Below the pieces are notes generated by a model that worked only from the letters and a program-made list of their open reading frames with translations, was not told the origin of the DNA and made no database searches. A DNA stretch of 64,000 bases, taken from the NCBI RefSeq assembly GCF_014873765.1, contig NZ_JADBGG010000022.1:16743-80742 (forward strand), given 5' to 3'. The position numbers were made by a program, and so were the translations under genes. Source of the DNA: Desulfomicrobium macestii. Its GTDB lineage: Bacteria > Desulfobacterota > Desulfovibrionia > Desulfovibrionales > Desulfomicrobiaceae. Shown in pieces: positions 54,984-63,976 of this stretch (its first letter is position 1; every line of letters starts with the position of its first letter).

Positions 54984-56621
54984 TTACTGTACAGTTTTTT
55001 GGTCTTCCGCCCCGGTCTGGGAAAGATCAAGTGGATAGGCCACAACCATTGTCTTTTTCCGGGACGTGCCGGCCATGCCTGTATGCGTATTGATATTGAC
55101 TACCAGATCCAGCAACCCGTCGTTGTCAAAATCGGTCAGGGCGTAGTCCGAAACCGTACCCTTGATGCGAGCCGTCTTCCACTGCAGGCTCATGCCTACT
55201 CCATCCCAGTAAAGGGCGTGGATTTCACCCTGGGGGTAGTCGCGGTAATTGGAAAAGAACTGCGCCGAAACTGAAATATTGCGGCTGATGATCATCTCGA
55301 AGCGGTTGTCTTTATCAAGGTTGGTCGGAATGGCGCGCAGCGGGATGTAGACCATGTCCTGAGGGGCTTGTTTGCCATCGGGAGCCTTTAAACCTAATGC
55401 GGCAGAATGGTATTCTATGCCCAGATTGGAGCCAGCGTAGGTTTCATCCGTCACGGTCAGCAATGCCCCGGAGGAGCTGAAGACGCGCATGCGGTCGTAA
55501 TCATCAATCATAATGATCTGGTAGTCGCTTTCATGGGGGAGGAACGTCACGTTGAAAACATTTCCGCCCATGGGCAGGCTGATTGCCGGACCCAGTTCGT
55601 ATTTGCCCACGGTTTTGATCATCTGATGGATTGTGCTCTCCATATATTTGATCTTGCCGACACCTTGCCCAACAAGGGTAGGAGTGAAAGCCGGGGGCAT
55701 GTTCAAGACGCCAAGAAAATAGGGGATGAAGTCTTGCTGAATGGAGAATTTGTTATTTTCGAACTCAACGATGAGCGACTTTGGATCTTTGCCTATGGCT
55801 GCGGCGATGACAAGTTCCACGCGGCCGTCGCGGTTCAGATCTATGCTATTAAGACGGACATAATTGCGGCCGTTGGGCAGATTCATCTCTGCGACTTGCC
55901 GCATCTGACCTTCGGCAACCTTGTATGCGATGATTGAAGAGGATGTCATCAGGAACACTTCATTCTGTCCATCCCCGTCCCCATCACACACCACCATCCC
56001 GCGCGAAGCGAACGGCAGGGTCTGGCTGCGCCAGCGGCCCATGGAGGTGTCGGCGTCTTCGTACTTGAGGGACGGGTTGGCGTAGGCCGTGCCTGCCTTG
56101 GTTTCGTTGACGATGAGGGCTTCGTTCATGGGGGTGACCACGGGCTGGGCCTTGGCCACGGCCGTTTCGGGCTTGCCGAAGACCTGGGTGTTGATGTCCT
56201 GGGCGACCGTTTCGAGGGTCGGGATGACCTTGCTCAGCTGCGTCTGCGTGGGGCGGGGCTGGTTTGTGCCCGTGGGGTCCACGGTGTTGACGTCCAGGCT
56301 GCATTCCTGACCCATGACGGTCAGCGATCCCCAGACCAGATAGTCGACGCCCAGCGCCTGGCGGATCTTTTCGGCCGCGCCGGAATCCGCGGGCAGTTTG
56401 GTCACGGTCTTTTTGACTGTCCCTGCATCAAGGGGAGTGAAATTTTCGGGCCAGGTCAGGCGTGTGGTCAGCATGCTCTGAATGCCCTGGCTCAAATATT
56501 GATACTCCTGCGGTCCATGCACCCCAAAGGGCAGCACCGCGAAGGTCTTGGCCTCCTGGGCCAGGGCCGGGGCGGCGCAAAGAAGCAGGACGGCGAGGTT
56601 GATGAGAAGTCTCTTGAACAT
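54984..56621 (-). CDS. Exported VCBS/FG-GAP repeat protein
   Basis: 545 residues with a signal peptide (MFKRLLINLAVLLLCAAPAL, cleavage at AQA/LAQ-E). The N-terminal part (about 25-160) begins TFAVLPFGVHGPQEYQYLSQ and resembles the TolB/CsgG-like alpha-beta domain of FlgT-type proteins. The rest carries VCBS/FG-GAP blades with calcium-type loops: DGDGDGQNEVFL, DLNRDGRVELVI, NLDKDNRFEMII and DFDNDGLLDLVV, suggesting a beta-propeller in the periplasm or outside. It may be linked to the porin gene just downstream, but no function is known. Confidence 0.85.
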   Translation of the reverse strand: MFKRLLINLAVLLLCAAPALAQEAKTFAVLPFGVHGPQEYQYLSQGIQSMLTTRLTWPENFTPLDAGTVKKTVTKLPADSGAAEKIRQALGVDYLVWGSLTVMGQECSLDVNTVDPTGTNQPRPTQTQLSKVIPTLETVAQDINTQVFGKPETAVAKAQPVVTPMNEALIVNETKAGTAYANPSLKYEDADTSMGRWRSQTLPFASRGMVVCDGDGDGQNEVFLMTSSSIIAYKVAEGQMRQVAEMNLPNGRNYVRLNSIDLNRDGRVELVIAAAIGKDPKSLIVEFENNKFSIQQDFIPYFLGVLNMPPAFTPTLVGQGVGKIKYMESTIHQMIKTVGKYELGPAISLPMGGNVFNVTFLPHESDYQIIMIDDYDRMRVFSSSGALLTVTDETYAGSNLGIEYHSAALGLKAPDGKQAPQDMVYIPLRAIPTNLDKDNRFEMIISRNISVSAQFFSNYRDYPQGEIHALYWDGVGMSLQWKTARIKGTVSDYALTDFDNDGLLDLVVNINTHTGMAGTSRKKTMVVAYPLDLSQTGAEDQKTVQ

Positions 56622-56746
56622 TGTCTCCTCCGGGAATACAGATTTCGGACTTTGTCGGTTGAATGGCTAACAATAAAGTGGTTCTTCATGGTAAGGAATC
56701 CGGGGAATGTCAACAACTGCGGTGGATGCGACGGGTTGGGTTCGGC

Positions 56747-56792
56747 GTCATTCCCGCGCACGTTTGCCCGGCATGGGTAGGCGGGAATCCAT
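56747..56792 (+). repeat. Intergenic GTCATTCCCG palindrome, long form
   Basis: GTCATTCCCGCGC at the left end pairs with GGCGGGAATCCA at the right end around an inserted GTTTGCCCGGCATGGGTA-like centre. It has the same design as the copy at 47051-47097. Confidence 0.6.
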
Positions 56793-56837
56793 GATTTTGT
56801 TTTTCATCGCATCTTAACAATAACAATAGAGGTATCC

Positions 56838-57326
56838 ATGATCTCAAGACGCGATCTTCTCTTCGGCATGGCCCGGCGCCTGCGCGAATCGGGCGGGGAC
56901 AAACCCGTTTCCGGCATCGGCGCGGACATTGGCGCCGCCGATGCAGCCTATGTGCGCAAGGACTTTGGCGTCGCCCGAGACCTGTATAAGGAAGTGCTCA
57001 AGGAGAACCGCGCCCACAAGGAGGCCAGGATCAGGCAGGGCATGTGCCATTACCATCTGGGCGAATACGTGCAGGCCAAGGATCATCTGCTCATGGTCTG
57101 CAAGCAGCATCCCGGTGAATACCTGGCCTGTCTGTATCTGGGTCTGGCCTATGCCCGGCGCGAACAGCTGGAAAAGTGCATGGAGGTCTGGAAGGGCTTC
57201 GTGGACCGCGACCACATCGCCGTCATGCGGGAAATCAACGTGCATCGAGCCCTTTTTGAGACCGGTGAACCCTTGACCGGAGTGGACGTGGCCGAGGCCG
57301 TGGAAAAGGCGCTGTCGCAAGCGTAG
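56838..57326 (+). CDS. TPR-containing protein
   Basis: A soluble 162-residue protein. The N-terminal 25 residues (MISRRDLLFGMARRLRESGG) look like a Tat-type or short basic segment but lack a hydrophobic core. Residues about 35-130 form three TPR-like helical pairs (DAAYVRKDFGVARDLYKEVL, QGMCHYHLGEYVQAKDHLLM, CLYLGLAYARREQLEKCMEV). It probably binds a partner protein. It stands alone: the gene upstream is divergent and 470 gene-free bases follow. Confidence 0.8.
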   Translation: MISRRDLLFGMARRLRESGGDKPVSGIGADIGAADAAYVRKDFGVARDLYKEVLKENRAHKEARIRQGMCHYHLGEYVQAKDHLLMVCKQHPGEYLACLYLGLAYARREQLEKCMEVWKGFVDRDHIAVMREINVHRALFETGEPLTGVDVAEAVEKALSQA

Positions 57327-57445
57327 CGCTTTCATCCTGCCCCTTTTTTGCCCTGAGCCCGTTTTTTTTTTCGGCTGGTCCGGCAAGAACTTTTTTGTGG
57401 GTGGGAGATGCTTTTTTGCGTGTCCAAGGTTTTTGCTCTAAAGAC

Positions 57446-57561
57446 CGGGGCAAAACGCCCCGCCCGTCCCTTTCTTTTGATATTTCATCCATGATTCTAG
57501 ATGATTTGCTTGTCGGATTTCCCGCTTGGGGCGAAATGTCCCTGCGGGGCGAAACGCCCCG
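57446..57561. repeat. Two similar GGGGC hairpins
   Basis: CGGGGC-aaaac-GCCCCG (57446-57462) and CGGGGCG-aaa-CGCCCCG (57545-57561) lie 100 bases apart in a 473-base gene-free stretch (57327-57799). They are followed by no T-run. The stretch also contains the sigma-54-type site. The rest shows nothing else I can name. Confidence 0.5.
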
Positions 57562-57714
57562 GTTTTGGGCGAAAAATCGCTTTGTGGCCGGTTCCGGCCC
57601 TCTTCATTGATGGATTCTCCCGTAGCCTGTTTTTACAGCACTCCATAAAATCAGTCAGTTGCAAAGATTGTTCGGGTCCGGTCTCGTCTGGTCAAAGACA
57701 AAAGCCGACGCGTG

Positions 57715-57731
57715 TTGGCATACGCGTTGCT
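57715..57731 (+). promoter_or_regulatory. Sigma-54-type promoter (-24/-12)
   Basis: TTGGCATACGCGTTGCT matches the consensus YTGGCACG-N4-TTGCW with invariant GG and GC ten bases apart. It lies 69 bases upstream of the first receiver gene, and a sigma-54 activator is encoded at the end of the same gene set. Confidence 0.7.
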
Positions 57732-57799
57732 TTGTGGGTATTGAACCAGAAGGAGGCTTGCTTGCCGATCAGGCGTACAGGCCCGTCAAGGAGGACTGA

Positions 57800-58231
57800 G
57801 TGACCGACGCCAATATCTTGCTTGTCGACGACGATGCGCAGTTCATCGAAATCATGAAGAAACGCCTGACCATGCGGCGCATGGAAGTGTTTCACGCAAG
57901 CAGCGGCGAAGAGGCCATGCAGAAGCTTGCGATGCACGGCGAAATCGAGGTTGTAATCCTTGACGTGAAGCTGCCCGGGCGCAGCGGCATCGAGATGCTG
58001 CAGCTCATCAAGCAGCAATTTCCTCTGGTGGAAGTGATCATGCTGACCGGGCACGCCACCGTGGAATCGGCCATCGACGGCATGAGGCTGGGGGCTTCGG
58101 ATTATCTGATGAAGCCCTGCGCCATTGATGTGCTGGTTGAAAAGGTCAGGGAAGCGGTGGAGAAGAAGCGCAGGCATGAAGAAAAGATAGTCGACGCACG
58201 GGTCCGGGAGATCGCCAGTCGCCGAACGTAG
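57800..58231 (+). CDS. Stand-alone response regulator receiver 1
   Basis: 143 residues: one CheY-like receiver domain (about 4-125) and a short basic tail. The phosphoacceptor is D55 (VVILDVKLPG) with the acidic pocket DDD at 10-12, the Thr in MLTGHAT and the Lys in YLMKPCA all in place. The start is GTG with AAGGAGG upstream. There is no output domain, so it must act by protein contact or as a phosphate relay. It is in a row with a second receiver, a TauE/SafE permease, a histidine kinase and an NtrC-type activator. Confidence 0.92.
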   Translation: MTDANILLVDDDAQFIEIMKKRLTMRRMEVFHASSGEEAMQKLAMHGEIEVVILDVKLPGRSGIEMLQLIKQQFPLVEVIMLTGHATVESAIDGMRLGASDYLMKPCAIDVLVEKVREAVEKKRRHEEKIVDARVREIASRRT

Positions 58232-58253
58232 CGGCGATCAAAATGGAGCGCTC

Positions 58254-58649
58254 ATGGCTGATAGCATCCTTCTTGTCGACGATGAGACGCAGTTTCTGGT
58301 CACCATGGCCAAACGTCTGCGCAAAAGAGGGTTTTTCGTCCGGGAAGCCGGCAGCGGCCAGGAAGGTTTGCGAGCGCTGGAGATGGAACCCGCCGATGTG
58401 GTGGTCCTTGATGTCGGCATGCCGGACATGGACGGCATCCAGGTTCTGCGGGCGATCAAATTGCGTTTTCCGCAGGTGCAGGTGCTCATGCTGACAGGGC
58501 ACGCCGACATGGAGGTCGCCATTTCGGGCATGGCCATGGGCGCGTTCGACTATCTGATGAAGCCGGTGGAACTTGATGTCCTGGTCGGCAAAATCCGGGA
58601 GGCCAGTTCCCGGAGCAGGAAAGCGGGTGAGAGGCGCGGGTTGGATTAA
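58254..58649 (+). CDS. Stand-alone response regulator receiver 2
   Basis: 131 residues, a single CheY-like receiver closely similar to its neighbour. It has D53 (VVVLDVGMPD), the pocket DDE at 9-11, MLTGHAD and YLMKPVE. The C-terminal tail is Arg/Ser-rich (REASSRSRKAGERRG). Such paired lone receivers suggest a phosphorelay or a phosphate sink for the kinase encoded 2 kb downstream. It lies 22 bases after receiver 1. Confidence 0.92.
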   Translation: MADSILLVDDETQFLVTMAKRLRKRGFFVREAGSGQEGLRALEMEPADVVVLDVGMPDMDGIQVLRAIKLRFPQVQVLMLTGHADMEVAISGMAMGAFDYLMKPVELDVLVGKIREASSRSRKAGERRGLD

Positions 58650-58710
58650 GCCACCTGCACAGGGGAACATGGTCCTGTATACACAAGATTACGAGGAGGC
58701 GGTAACGCGT

Positions 58711-59988
58711 ATGGGATTCTTTAAAGATTGGGGATCATTCATGGTGGAGGGCTCACGGTCCTTTGCCCGGTGGGAAGTGGAAAACGCCCGGATCATCCTG
58801 GGTGACAAGAAGCGGATCTGGCTGCTCTGCCTCATGCTCATCCCTGCATTGCTTGGCGGATGGGCCTATGCCGATGAAATCGGCCAGGCCTTGCCGACAG
58901 TGATCGGAGGCAAGGAAGCCTACAGTCCGTCCTTTTACAGCCTTTATATTTTCTTCGTGTCGATTTTCGTCGGCGTGGGCGCGGGCCTCATTTCGGGCTG
59001 TATCGGCGCGGGCGGCGGCTTCATCATCGCACCGGCGCTCATGAGCGCGGGCGTCAAGGGCATTCTGGCCGTCGGCACGGACCTCTTTCACATCTTCGCC
59101 AAGGCCATCATGGGCAGCGTCCTGCATCGCAAGATGGGCAACGTGTCCGTACCCCTGGCCTTCGTTTTTCTGATCGGCGCCATCATCGGCACGACCGTGG
59201 GCGCGGGCATCAACCGTGCGCTCTACAATGTGAACCCGGTTTTGAGCGACGCCTTCATCACCACCGTGTACACGGTCATGCTCGGTTTCCTGGGCTTTTA
59301 CGGCATGTACGACTACTTCAGCGCCAAGAAGGCCGGCCATTCCGGCGGCGCGCATGATACCAGCGAAGGCGCCGGAATGACCGGCATCGCCAAGAAACTG
59401 CAGTCCGTGAACCTGCCGCCCATGGTCTCCTTCGACCAGGGTCTCATCCCCGGCGGGCGCAAGATCTCCTGGATCTTCCTGGTTCTGTCCGGCATCCTGG
59501 TCGGCATGGCCGCGGGCATCATGGGCGTCGGCGGCGGCTTCCTGACCTTCCCGATCTTTGTCTACATCCTGGGTGTCTCCTCGCTCACCACCGTCGGCAC
59601 GGACATCTTCCAGATCGTGTTCACGGCCGGTTACGGCGCCATCACCCAGTACGCCATCTACGGCTTCATATTCTACACCCTGGCCATGGGCATGCTGCTC
59701 GGTTCCCTGATCGGCATCCAGGTCGGCGCGCTGGTGACCAAGGTCGTGCCCGGTATCACCATCCGCGGCTTCTTCGCTCTTTCGGTCATGGCCGGTTTCG
59801 TGAACCGGTTCTTCGCACTGCCCAAAAAGATGGTCGCCATGGGCTATCTGCCCGAGTCGCTGGCAGGTTTCACCAAGGGCATGGACACGGTGGGCATGTA
59901 CCTGTTCTTCATCGTCATTGCCCTGTTCGGCATCTGGGTATTCGGGGCATTTTTCAAGAATATCAAGACTCTGAAGTATGAGGACTGA
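58711..59988 (+). CDS. TauE/SafE-family sulfite/organosulfonate exporter
   Basis: 425 residues. The ATG at 58711 is preferred because GAGGAGG lies at 58693-58699; in-frame codons further upstream overlap receiver 2. An N-terminal cytoplasmic part and a first membrane segment (LLCLMLIPALLGGWAYADEI) are followed by two TauE/SafE repeats, each with the GAGGGF-type loop (SGCIGAGGGFIIAPALMSAG and GIMGVGGGFLTFPIFVYILG). Family members export sulfite, sulfoacetate or related anions. In a sulfate reducer a role in sulfite or thiosulfate handling is plausible but not shown. It is in a row with two-component genes. Confidence 0.92.
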   Translation: MGFFKDWGSFMVEGSRSFARWEVENARIILGDKKRIWLLCLMLIPALLGGWAYADEIGQALPTVIGGKEAYSPSFYSLYIFFVSIFVGVGAGLISGCIGAGGGFIIAPALMSAGVKGILAVGTDLFHIFAKAIMGSVLHRKMGNVSVPLAFVFLIGAIIGTTVGAGINRALYNVNPVLSDAFITTVYTVMLGFLGFYGMYDYFSAKKAGHSGGAHDTSEGAGMTGIAKKLQSVNLPPMVSFDQGLIPGGRKISWIFLVLSGILVGMAAGIMGVGGGFLTFPIFVYILGVSSLTTVGTDIFQIVFTAGYGAITQYAIYGFIFYTLAMGMLLGSLIGIQVGALVTKVVPGITIRGFFALSVMAGFVNRFFALPKKMVAMGYLPESLAGFTKGMDTVGMYLFFIVIALFGIWVFGAFFKNIKTLKYED

Positions 59989-59992
59989 TGCT

Positions 59993-60694
59993 ATGATTCA
60001 TAACAAAAAGGAATTCACCGGGGGAATTGTCCTGATCGTGGCCTTCTTCGTAGTCCTTATCGCGATGTTCCAGCCCATTTTCGACGGGCACAACGCCATG
60101 GGATATCTGGACAATCTGTATAACTCCATCTCCAAGGGTTCGGCCTACTATGTGGACAACCTGAAGGAAGAGGCCAAGACCGTGTCCGGCTATCAGGTCA
60201 ACGTGACCATGAAGATGGAAAACGAGACGCAGGCCGCCGACAGCGTCGCACTGATCACCGCCACCGGAGCAACGGCGACGGCTGAAGGAAAGGACCTGAC
60301 CATAGCCGGCGATTATTTCGCCATCCTGAGCGCCATCCTTGATGATGCGGACCGCATGTATCACAACGACGGCGCGGCGCTCAAGGCCAAGTATCCGGCG
60401 TTCCAGTCCAAGGATGATCGCCAGGCGCTCTACAACTGGAGCACGATCCTGGCCGGTTTCGACAAGGAACTGAAGGAACAGAAGGCGTTCGCCGAAGCCA
60501 AGGTGGCCTTCAACATCAATTCCAAGGTCGTGGAGACCGCCTACAACTACTACAGCGTGGTGCCCGAGCAGATCAGGGACAAGGCCGGGATCGTCATCTT
60601 CTCCCTGGTTTTCTACGTCGTCTACACCATGTGGTACGGCTTCGGCATCCTCTTCATCTTCGAAGGCTGGGGCCTGAAGATCAGCGGTCATTGA
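59993..60694 (+). CDS. Membrane protein paired with TauE/SafE, unknown
   Basis: 233 residues starting at 59993 (GAGGA at 59980-59984); the alternative ATG at 59978 overlaps the permease stop. One membrane helix is at each end (GGIVLIVAFFVVLIAMFQPI and GIVIFSLVFYVVYTMWYGFG), with a central soluble domain of about 150 residues (NMEN-, ADS- and NKVV-containing helices) that would face the periplasm. The shape resembles bacterial sensor or partner subunits. It starts four bases after TauE/SafE and probably forms a complex with it. No family is recognised. Confidence 0.8.
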   Translation: MIHNKKEFTGGIVLIVAFFVVLIAMFQPIFDGHNAMGYLDNLYNSISKGSAYYVDNLKEEAKTVSGYQVNVTMKMENETQAADSVALITATGATATAEGKDLTIAGDYFAILSAILDDADRMYHNDGAALKAKYPAFQSKDDRQALYNWSTILAGFDKELKEQKAFAEAKVAFNINSKVVETAYNYYSVVPEQIRDKAGIVIFSLVFYVVYTMWYGFGILFIFEGWGLKISGH

Positions 60695-60740
60695 TCGTAA
60701 ATCCATCGCAGGGCCTGGCCCTGCAAGAGAACCATCACCG

Positions 60741-60780
60741 TCGGCGTGGCCTCTCCTGGAGGCCGCGCCGAAATTTTTGG
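60741..60780 (+). terminator. Terminator-like hairpin between the membrane protein and the kinase
   Basis: TCGGCGTGGCCTC pairs with GAGGCCGCGCCGA (13 bp, one T-G pair) around TCCTG and is followed by AATTTTTGG. It would reduce transcription from the permease genes into the kinase and activator genes. Confidence 0.7.
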
Positions 60781-60832
60781 GCCGGGGGAATGTCCTTTGC
60801 CAGGTGGCGCGGCTCAAGGTACGGGAGAGCAA

Positions 60833-62347
60833 ATGAATCTTTCCGAATATTACAATACCGTCATGGAACTCAGCCACGGCATCGTCATCACCCTGGACGA
60901 GGACGGGCGGATCATCCATGGAAATTCGCGCTTCGAGGCGCTTTCCGGCTACGAGATCGGCGATATCGCAGGTCTGGACTGGTTTGAGCTTTGCGTCGAT
61001 GCCAAGCGGGTGGACTCCTCCCGGGCGATTTTCGCCGGGATTGTCGAGGCTGGGACCCTGGCGTTCATGAAAGGCTCGCTCATGGCCAGGGATGGCCGCA
61101 AGATTTATATCGACTGGAACATGAAGCCCCTGTTCGATTCCCGGCACAGTCTGGTCAGCGTCCTCTGCGTCGGCCAGGACGTTACGGCCCATGTGCTGCG
61201 TCAGCATGAACTGCTGTACGAACATGGGCGGCTGGTGGCCCTGAACAAGGAGCTGTCCTGCCTGCATGCCATGAACCGCATTGTCTCGAACATGGACAGC
61301 GAGCTGCCGGACATTCTGCGCGAGATATTGGCCATCATCCCTCCCTCGTTCCAGTACCCCCAGTCCACCGGCGTGCGCCTGCTGCTCGACGGCGAGGTGA
61401 TCATCAGCGGAAAGTTCACGCCCGACGCCTCGTGTCGCCTGGAGCAGGACGTGCTCGTGCAGAAGGTAAAGCGCGGACACCTGAGTGTCAGCCTGTCGGG
61501 GAGCGCCGAGGATGGGACCAAGTTCGCCTTTCTGCCCACGGAGTCCGAACTGCTCGGGGCCCTGGCCAAGCATGTGGGCTGGATCATCGCCAAGCGCGAG
61601 GCCCTGTCGACCAAAAGGAACCTCGAACGACAGCTGCAGCATGCAGACCGGCTGGCCAAGATCGGCCAGTTCGCGGCTGGCGTGGCGCATGAACTGAACG
61701 AGCCCCTGGCCAACATCCTGGGTTTTGCGCAGCTGGCCGAACAGACTCCGGGCCTTCCGGCGCAGGTCATGAAGGATCTGGACAACATCATAAAAGCGGC
61801 CCTGCACAGCCGCGAGGTGATCAAGAAGCTGATGATCTTCGGCCGCCAGGTACCGCTGCGGAAAACCCTGATCGATTTGAATCAGATCATCCGCGATTCC
61901 CTGTATTTCATCGAGATGAGCGCGTCCCGAGGCAAGGTCGAGGTGCGCATGAACCTGGCCGAAGGATTGCCGACGATCATGGCCGACCCGCAGCATTTGA
62001 AGCAGGTCATCGTCAATCTGGTGGTCAACGGCATCCACGCCATGCCGGGGGGAGGGGTCTTGACCATAGAAACCCTGTCGTTCAAGGATGACGTCTATCT
62101 TCTGGTCAGCGACATCGGAGTGGGCATGACCCCGGAAGTCATGCGCCAGATTTTCAATCCGTTCTTCACCACCAAGGACGTGGACCAGGGAACGGGCCTC
62201 GGCCTTGCGGTGGTGCATGGAATTGTTCATGCGCACGGAGGGATCATCGAAGTTGAAAGCGAACCGGGCCGGGGCACGCGTTTCGAGATCACTTTTCCAT
62301 GCAGCCGGAGCGTGCGCGAAACCAATTCGGCCATCGACGACAAATAA
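60833..62347 (+). CDS. PAS-domain sensor histidine kinase
   Basis: 504 residues from the ATG at 60833 (GGGAGAG upstream). There is a PAS domain at about 8-125 (HGIVITLDEDGRIIHGNSRF), a middle region of about 150 residues, HisKA with the phospho-accepting H286 (AAGVAHELNEPLANILGFA), and a HATPase_c domain (about 385-490) with an N-box (VNLVVNGIHAMPGGG), G1 (DIGVGMTPEVM), F-box (NPFFTTKDVDQGTGLGLAV) and G2. No membrane helix is seen, so it is cytoplasmic. It is followed 12 bases later by the sigma-54 activator and should phosphorylate it. Confidence 0.95.
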   Translation: MNLSEYYNTVMELSHGIVITLDEDGRIIHGNSRFEALSGYEIGDIAGLDWFELCVDAKRVDSSRAIFAGIVEAGTLAFMKGSLMARDGRKIYIDWNMKPLFDSRHSLVSVLCVGQDVTAHVLRQHELLYEHGRLVALNKELSCLHAMNRIVSNMDSELPDILREILAIIPPSFQYPQSTGVRLLLDGEVIISGKFTPDASCRLEQDVLVQKVKRGHLSVSLSGSAEDGTKFAFLPTESELLGALAKHVGWIIAKREALSTKRNLERQLQHADRLAKIGQFAAGVAHELNEPLANILGFAQLAEQTPGLPAQVMKDLDNIIKAALHSREVIKKLMIFGRQVPLRKTLIDLNQIIRDSLYFIEMSASRGKVEVRMNLAEGLPTIMADPQHLKQVIVNLVVNGIHAMPGGGVLTIETLSFKDDVYLLVSDIGVGMTPEVMRQIFNPFFTTKDVDQGTGLGLAVVHGIVHAHGGIIEVESEPGRGTRFEITFPCSRSVRETNSAIDDK

Positions 62348-62359
62348 GGACGAAAGAGC

Positions 62360-63694
62360 ATGCAGGACAAGGGTACGACAATTCTGGCCGTGGATGACAG
62401 CCCCGCCACCCTCGAAGTCATTTCGCGCAACCTGACCGGGGCGGGGTATGTGGTGCATACCTGTGGCAGCGTCGAGGAAGCCGGAGCCTTTCTGGACGAG
62501 ACGCCCGTGGACCTGATCATCACCGATTACAAGATGCCCCGGGCCAACGGGTTGGAACTCATCAAGTATGTGCGGGACAATTTCAAGGACACCGAGATCA
62601 TGATGATCACCGGCTATCCCTCGATCAGCGGAGCCGTGGAGGCCATGCGCGACGGGGCCGGGGAATACCTGGCCAAGCCTTTCACCGGCGAGGAGCTTCT
62701 GGCCGTGGTTCGGCGCATTCTTGAAAAACAGGCCAGAAGACGCGCCGCCCATGCCGACGACCAGGAGCTCAGCGCTTTTGGGATCATCGGCAACTGTCCG
62801 GAGATGCAGGCCGTTTACGGGCTTATCCGCAAGGCCGCGCAGACGAGCGCCAATGTGTTCATTTCCGGAGAGTCGGGCACGGGCAAGGAGCTGGTGGCCC
62901 GCGCCGTGCACTACAACAGCGATCGCAGGGCCTCTGCCTTCGTGCCGGTCAACTGTTCGGCCATTCCCGACACCCTGCTTGAGAGCGAGCTTTTCGGCCA
63001 CGTCAAGGGAGCCTTCACCGGGGCCAAGGACAGTCGGGCCGGTTTTTTCGAGATCGCCAACGGCGGGACCATCTTTCTGGACGAAATCGGAGACGCCAGC
63101 CCCAATCTGCAGGCCAAGCTGTTGCGGGTCATGCAGAGCAAGGAGTTCTGCATGGTCGGGTCGTCACGCACCCGCACCGTGGACACCCGCATCATCGCGG
63201 CCACGCACAAGGATTTGAAGCGGCTGGTGGCGCAGGGCCTTTTCCGGGAGGATCTCTTTTACCGCATCCACGTCGTGGAGATCCGCCTGCCGTCCCTGGC
63301 CGAACGCGGGGACGACATCCTCATGCTGGCCAATCATTTCCTGCGCAAATTCGCGGCGGACATGAATCGCGAGACTCCGCGCATGACCGACGAAGCTCTG
63401 GACGCCCTGGCGCAGTATGCCTGGCCCGGCAATGTCCGGGAGCTTGAGAACCTGTTGCAGCGCCTGGTCATCGTCGGAGACGGGCCGGTCATCGACATTA
63501 CCGATCTGCCTGAATCCATGCGCTTTTCCATCACTCGCGGCCGCCACGGGGACAAGACCCTGGCCGAGGTCGAAACGGACCACATCCGCGCGGTCCTGGC
63601 CCGAACCGGCGACAACAAGACCCGCGCCGCCGAGATTCTGGGCATCGATCGCAAGACGCTCAGGGAGAAGTTGAAGCGCTTGGGATTGGGGTGA
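62360..63694 (+). CDS. NtrC-class sigma-54-dependent response regulator
   Basis: 444 residues. The receiver domain is 1-120 with D56 (LIITDYKMPR). The AAA+ domain (about 140-380) has Walker A GESGTGKE (170-177), the sigma-54-contact loop GAFTGA (217-222) and Walker B GGTIFLDEIGD. The C-terminal Fis-type helix-turn-helix is NKTRAAEILGIDRKTLREKL. It drives open complex formation at -24/-12 promoters when phosphorylated. The sigma-54-type site upstream of the first receiver gene is a likely target, so the set may regulate itself. Confidence 0.97.
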   Translation: MQDKGTTILAVDDSPATLEVISRNLTGAGYVVHTCGSVEEAGAFLDETPVDLIITDYKMPRANGLELIKYVRDNFKDTEIMMITGYPSISGAVEAMRDGAGEYLAKPFTGEELLAVVRRILEKQARRRAAHADDQELSAFGIIGNCPEMQAVYGLIRKAAQTSANVFISGESGTGKELVARAVHYNSDRRASAFVPVNCSAIPDTLLESELFGHVKGAFTGAKDSRAGFFEIANGGTIFLDEIGDASPNLQAKLLRVMQSKEFCMVGSSRTRTVDTRIIAATHKDLKRLVAQGLFREDLFYRIHVVEIRLPSLAERGDDILMLANHFLRKFAADMNRETPRMTDEALDALAQYAWPGNVRELENLLQRLVIVGDGPVIDITDLPESMRFSITRGRHGDKTLAEVETDHIRAVLARTGDNKTRAAEILGIDRKTLREKLKRLGLG

Positions 63695-63724
63695 TTTTTT
63701 TTCATTGACCGGGATGTTGAAAAT

Positions 63725-63976
63725 GAAAATGGCGGGACGCAGGGAATAAAAACCGCTGCAAAGTGCCGTCATCCCCTTGAAGAAGGGGATCCACGTCTTT
63801 TTTTGAAGGCATCTCATGGTGGTCGCGGACCGGGTTGGCCGGGAATTTCAGATACCCAGGTTGTTGAAAATGGCGGGACGCAGGGAATAAAAACCGCTGC
63901 AAAGTGCCGTCATCCCCTTGAAGAAGGGGATCCATGTCTTTTTTTGAAGGCACCTCAGTGCGGTCGCGGACCGGGT
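63725..63976 (+). repeat. 141-bp tandem direct repeat
   Basis: About 110 bases at 63725-63835 recur at 63866-63976 with few changes (offset 141). Each contains GAAAATGGCGGGACGCAGGG, AATAAAAACCGCTGCAAAGT and the palindrome GTCATCCCCTTGAAGAAGGG followed by GATCCA, a variant of the GTCATTCCCG family. It occupies the gene-free right edge of the window (63695-64000). No gene is seen there. Confidence 0.85.

Noticed and set aside
57327..57799. Short frames in the gap before the receiver genes
   Set aside because: They are interrupted by the GGGGC hairpins and the sigma-54-type site, lack ribosome sites and show no protein-like composition.
59963..63001. 1012-codon open frame on the minus strand
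   Set aside because: It is antisense to the kinase, activator and membrane protein genes, all of which have clear domains. Long antisense frames are expected in GC-rich DNA with biased third positions. No domain or ribosome site is seen.
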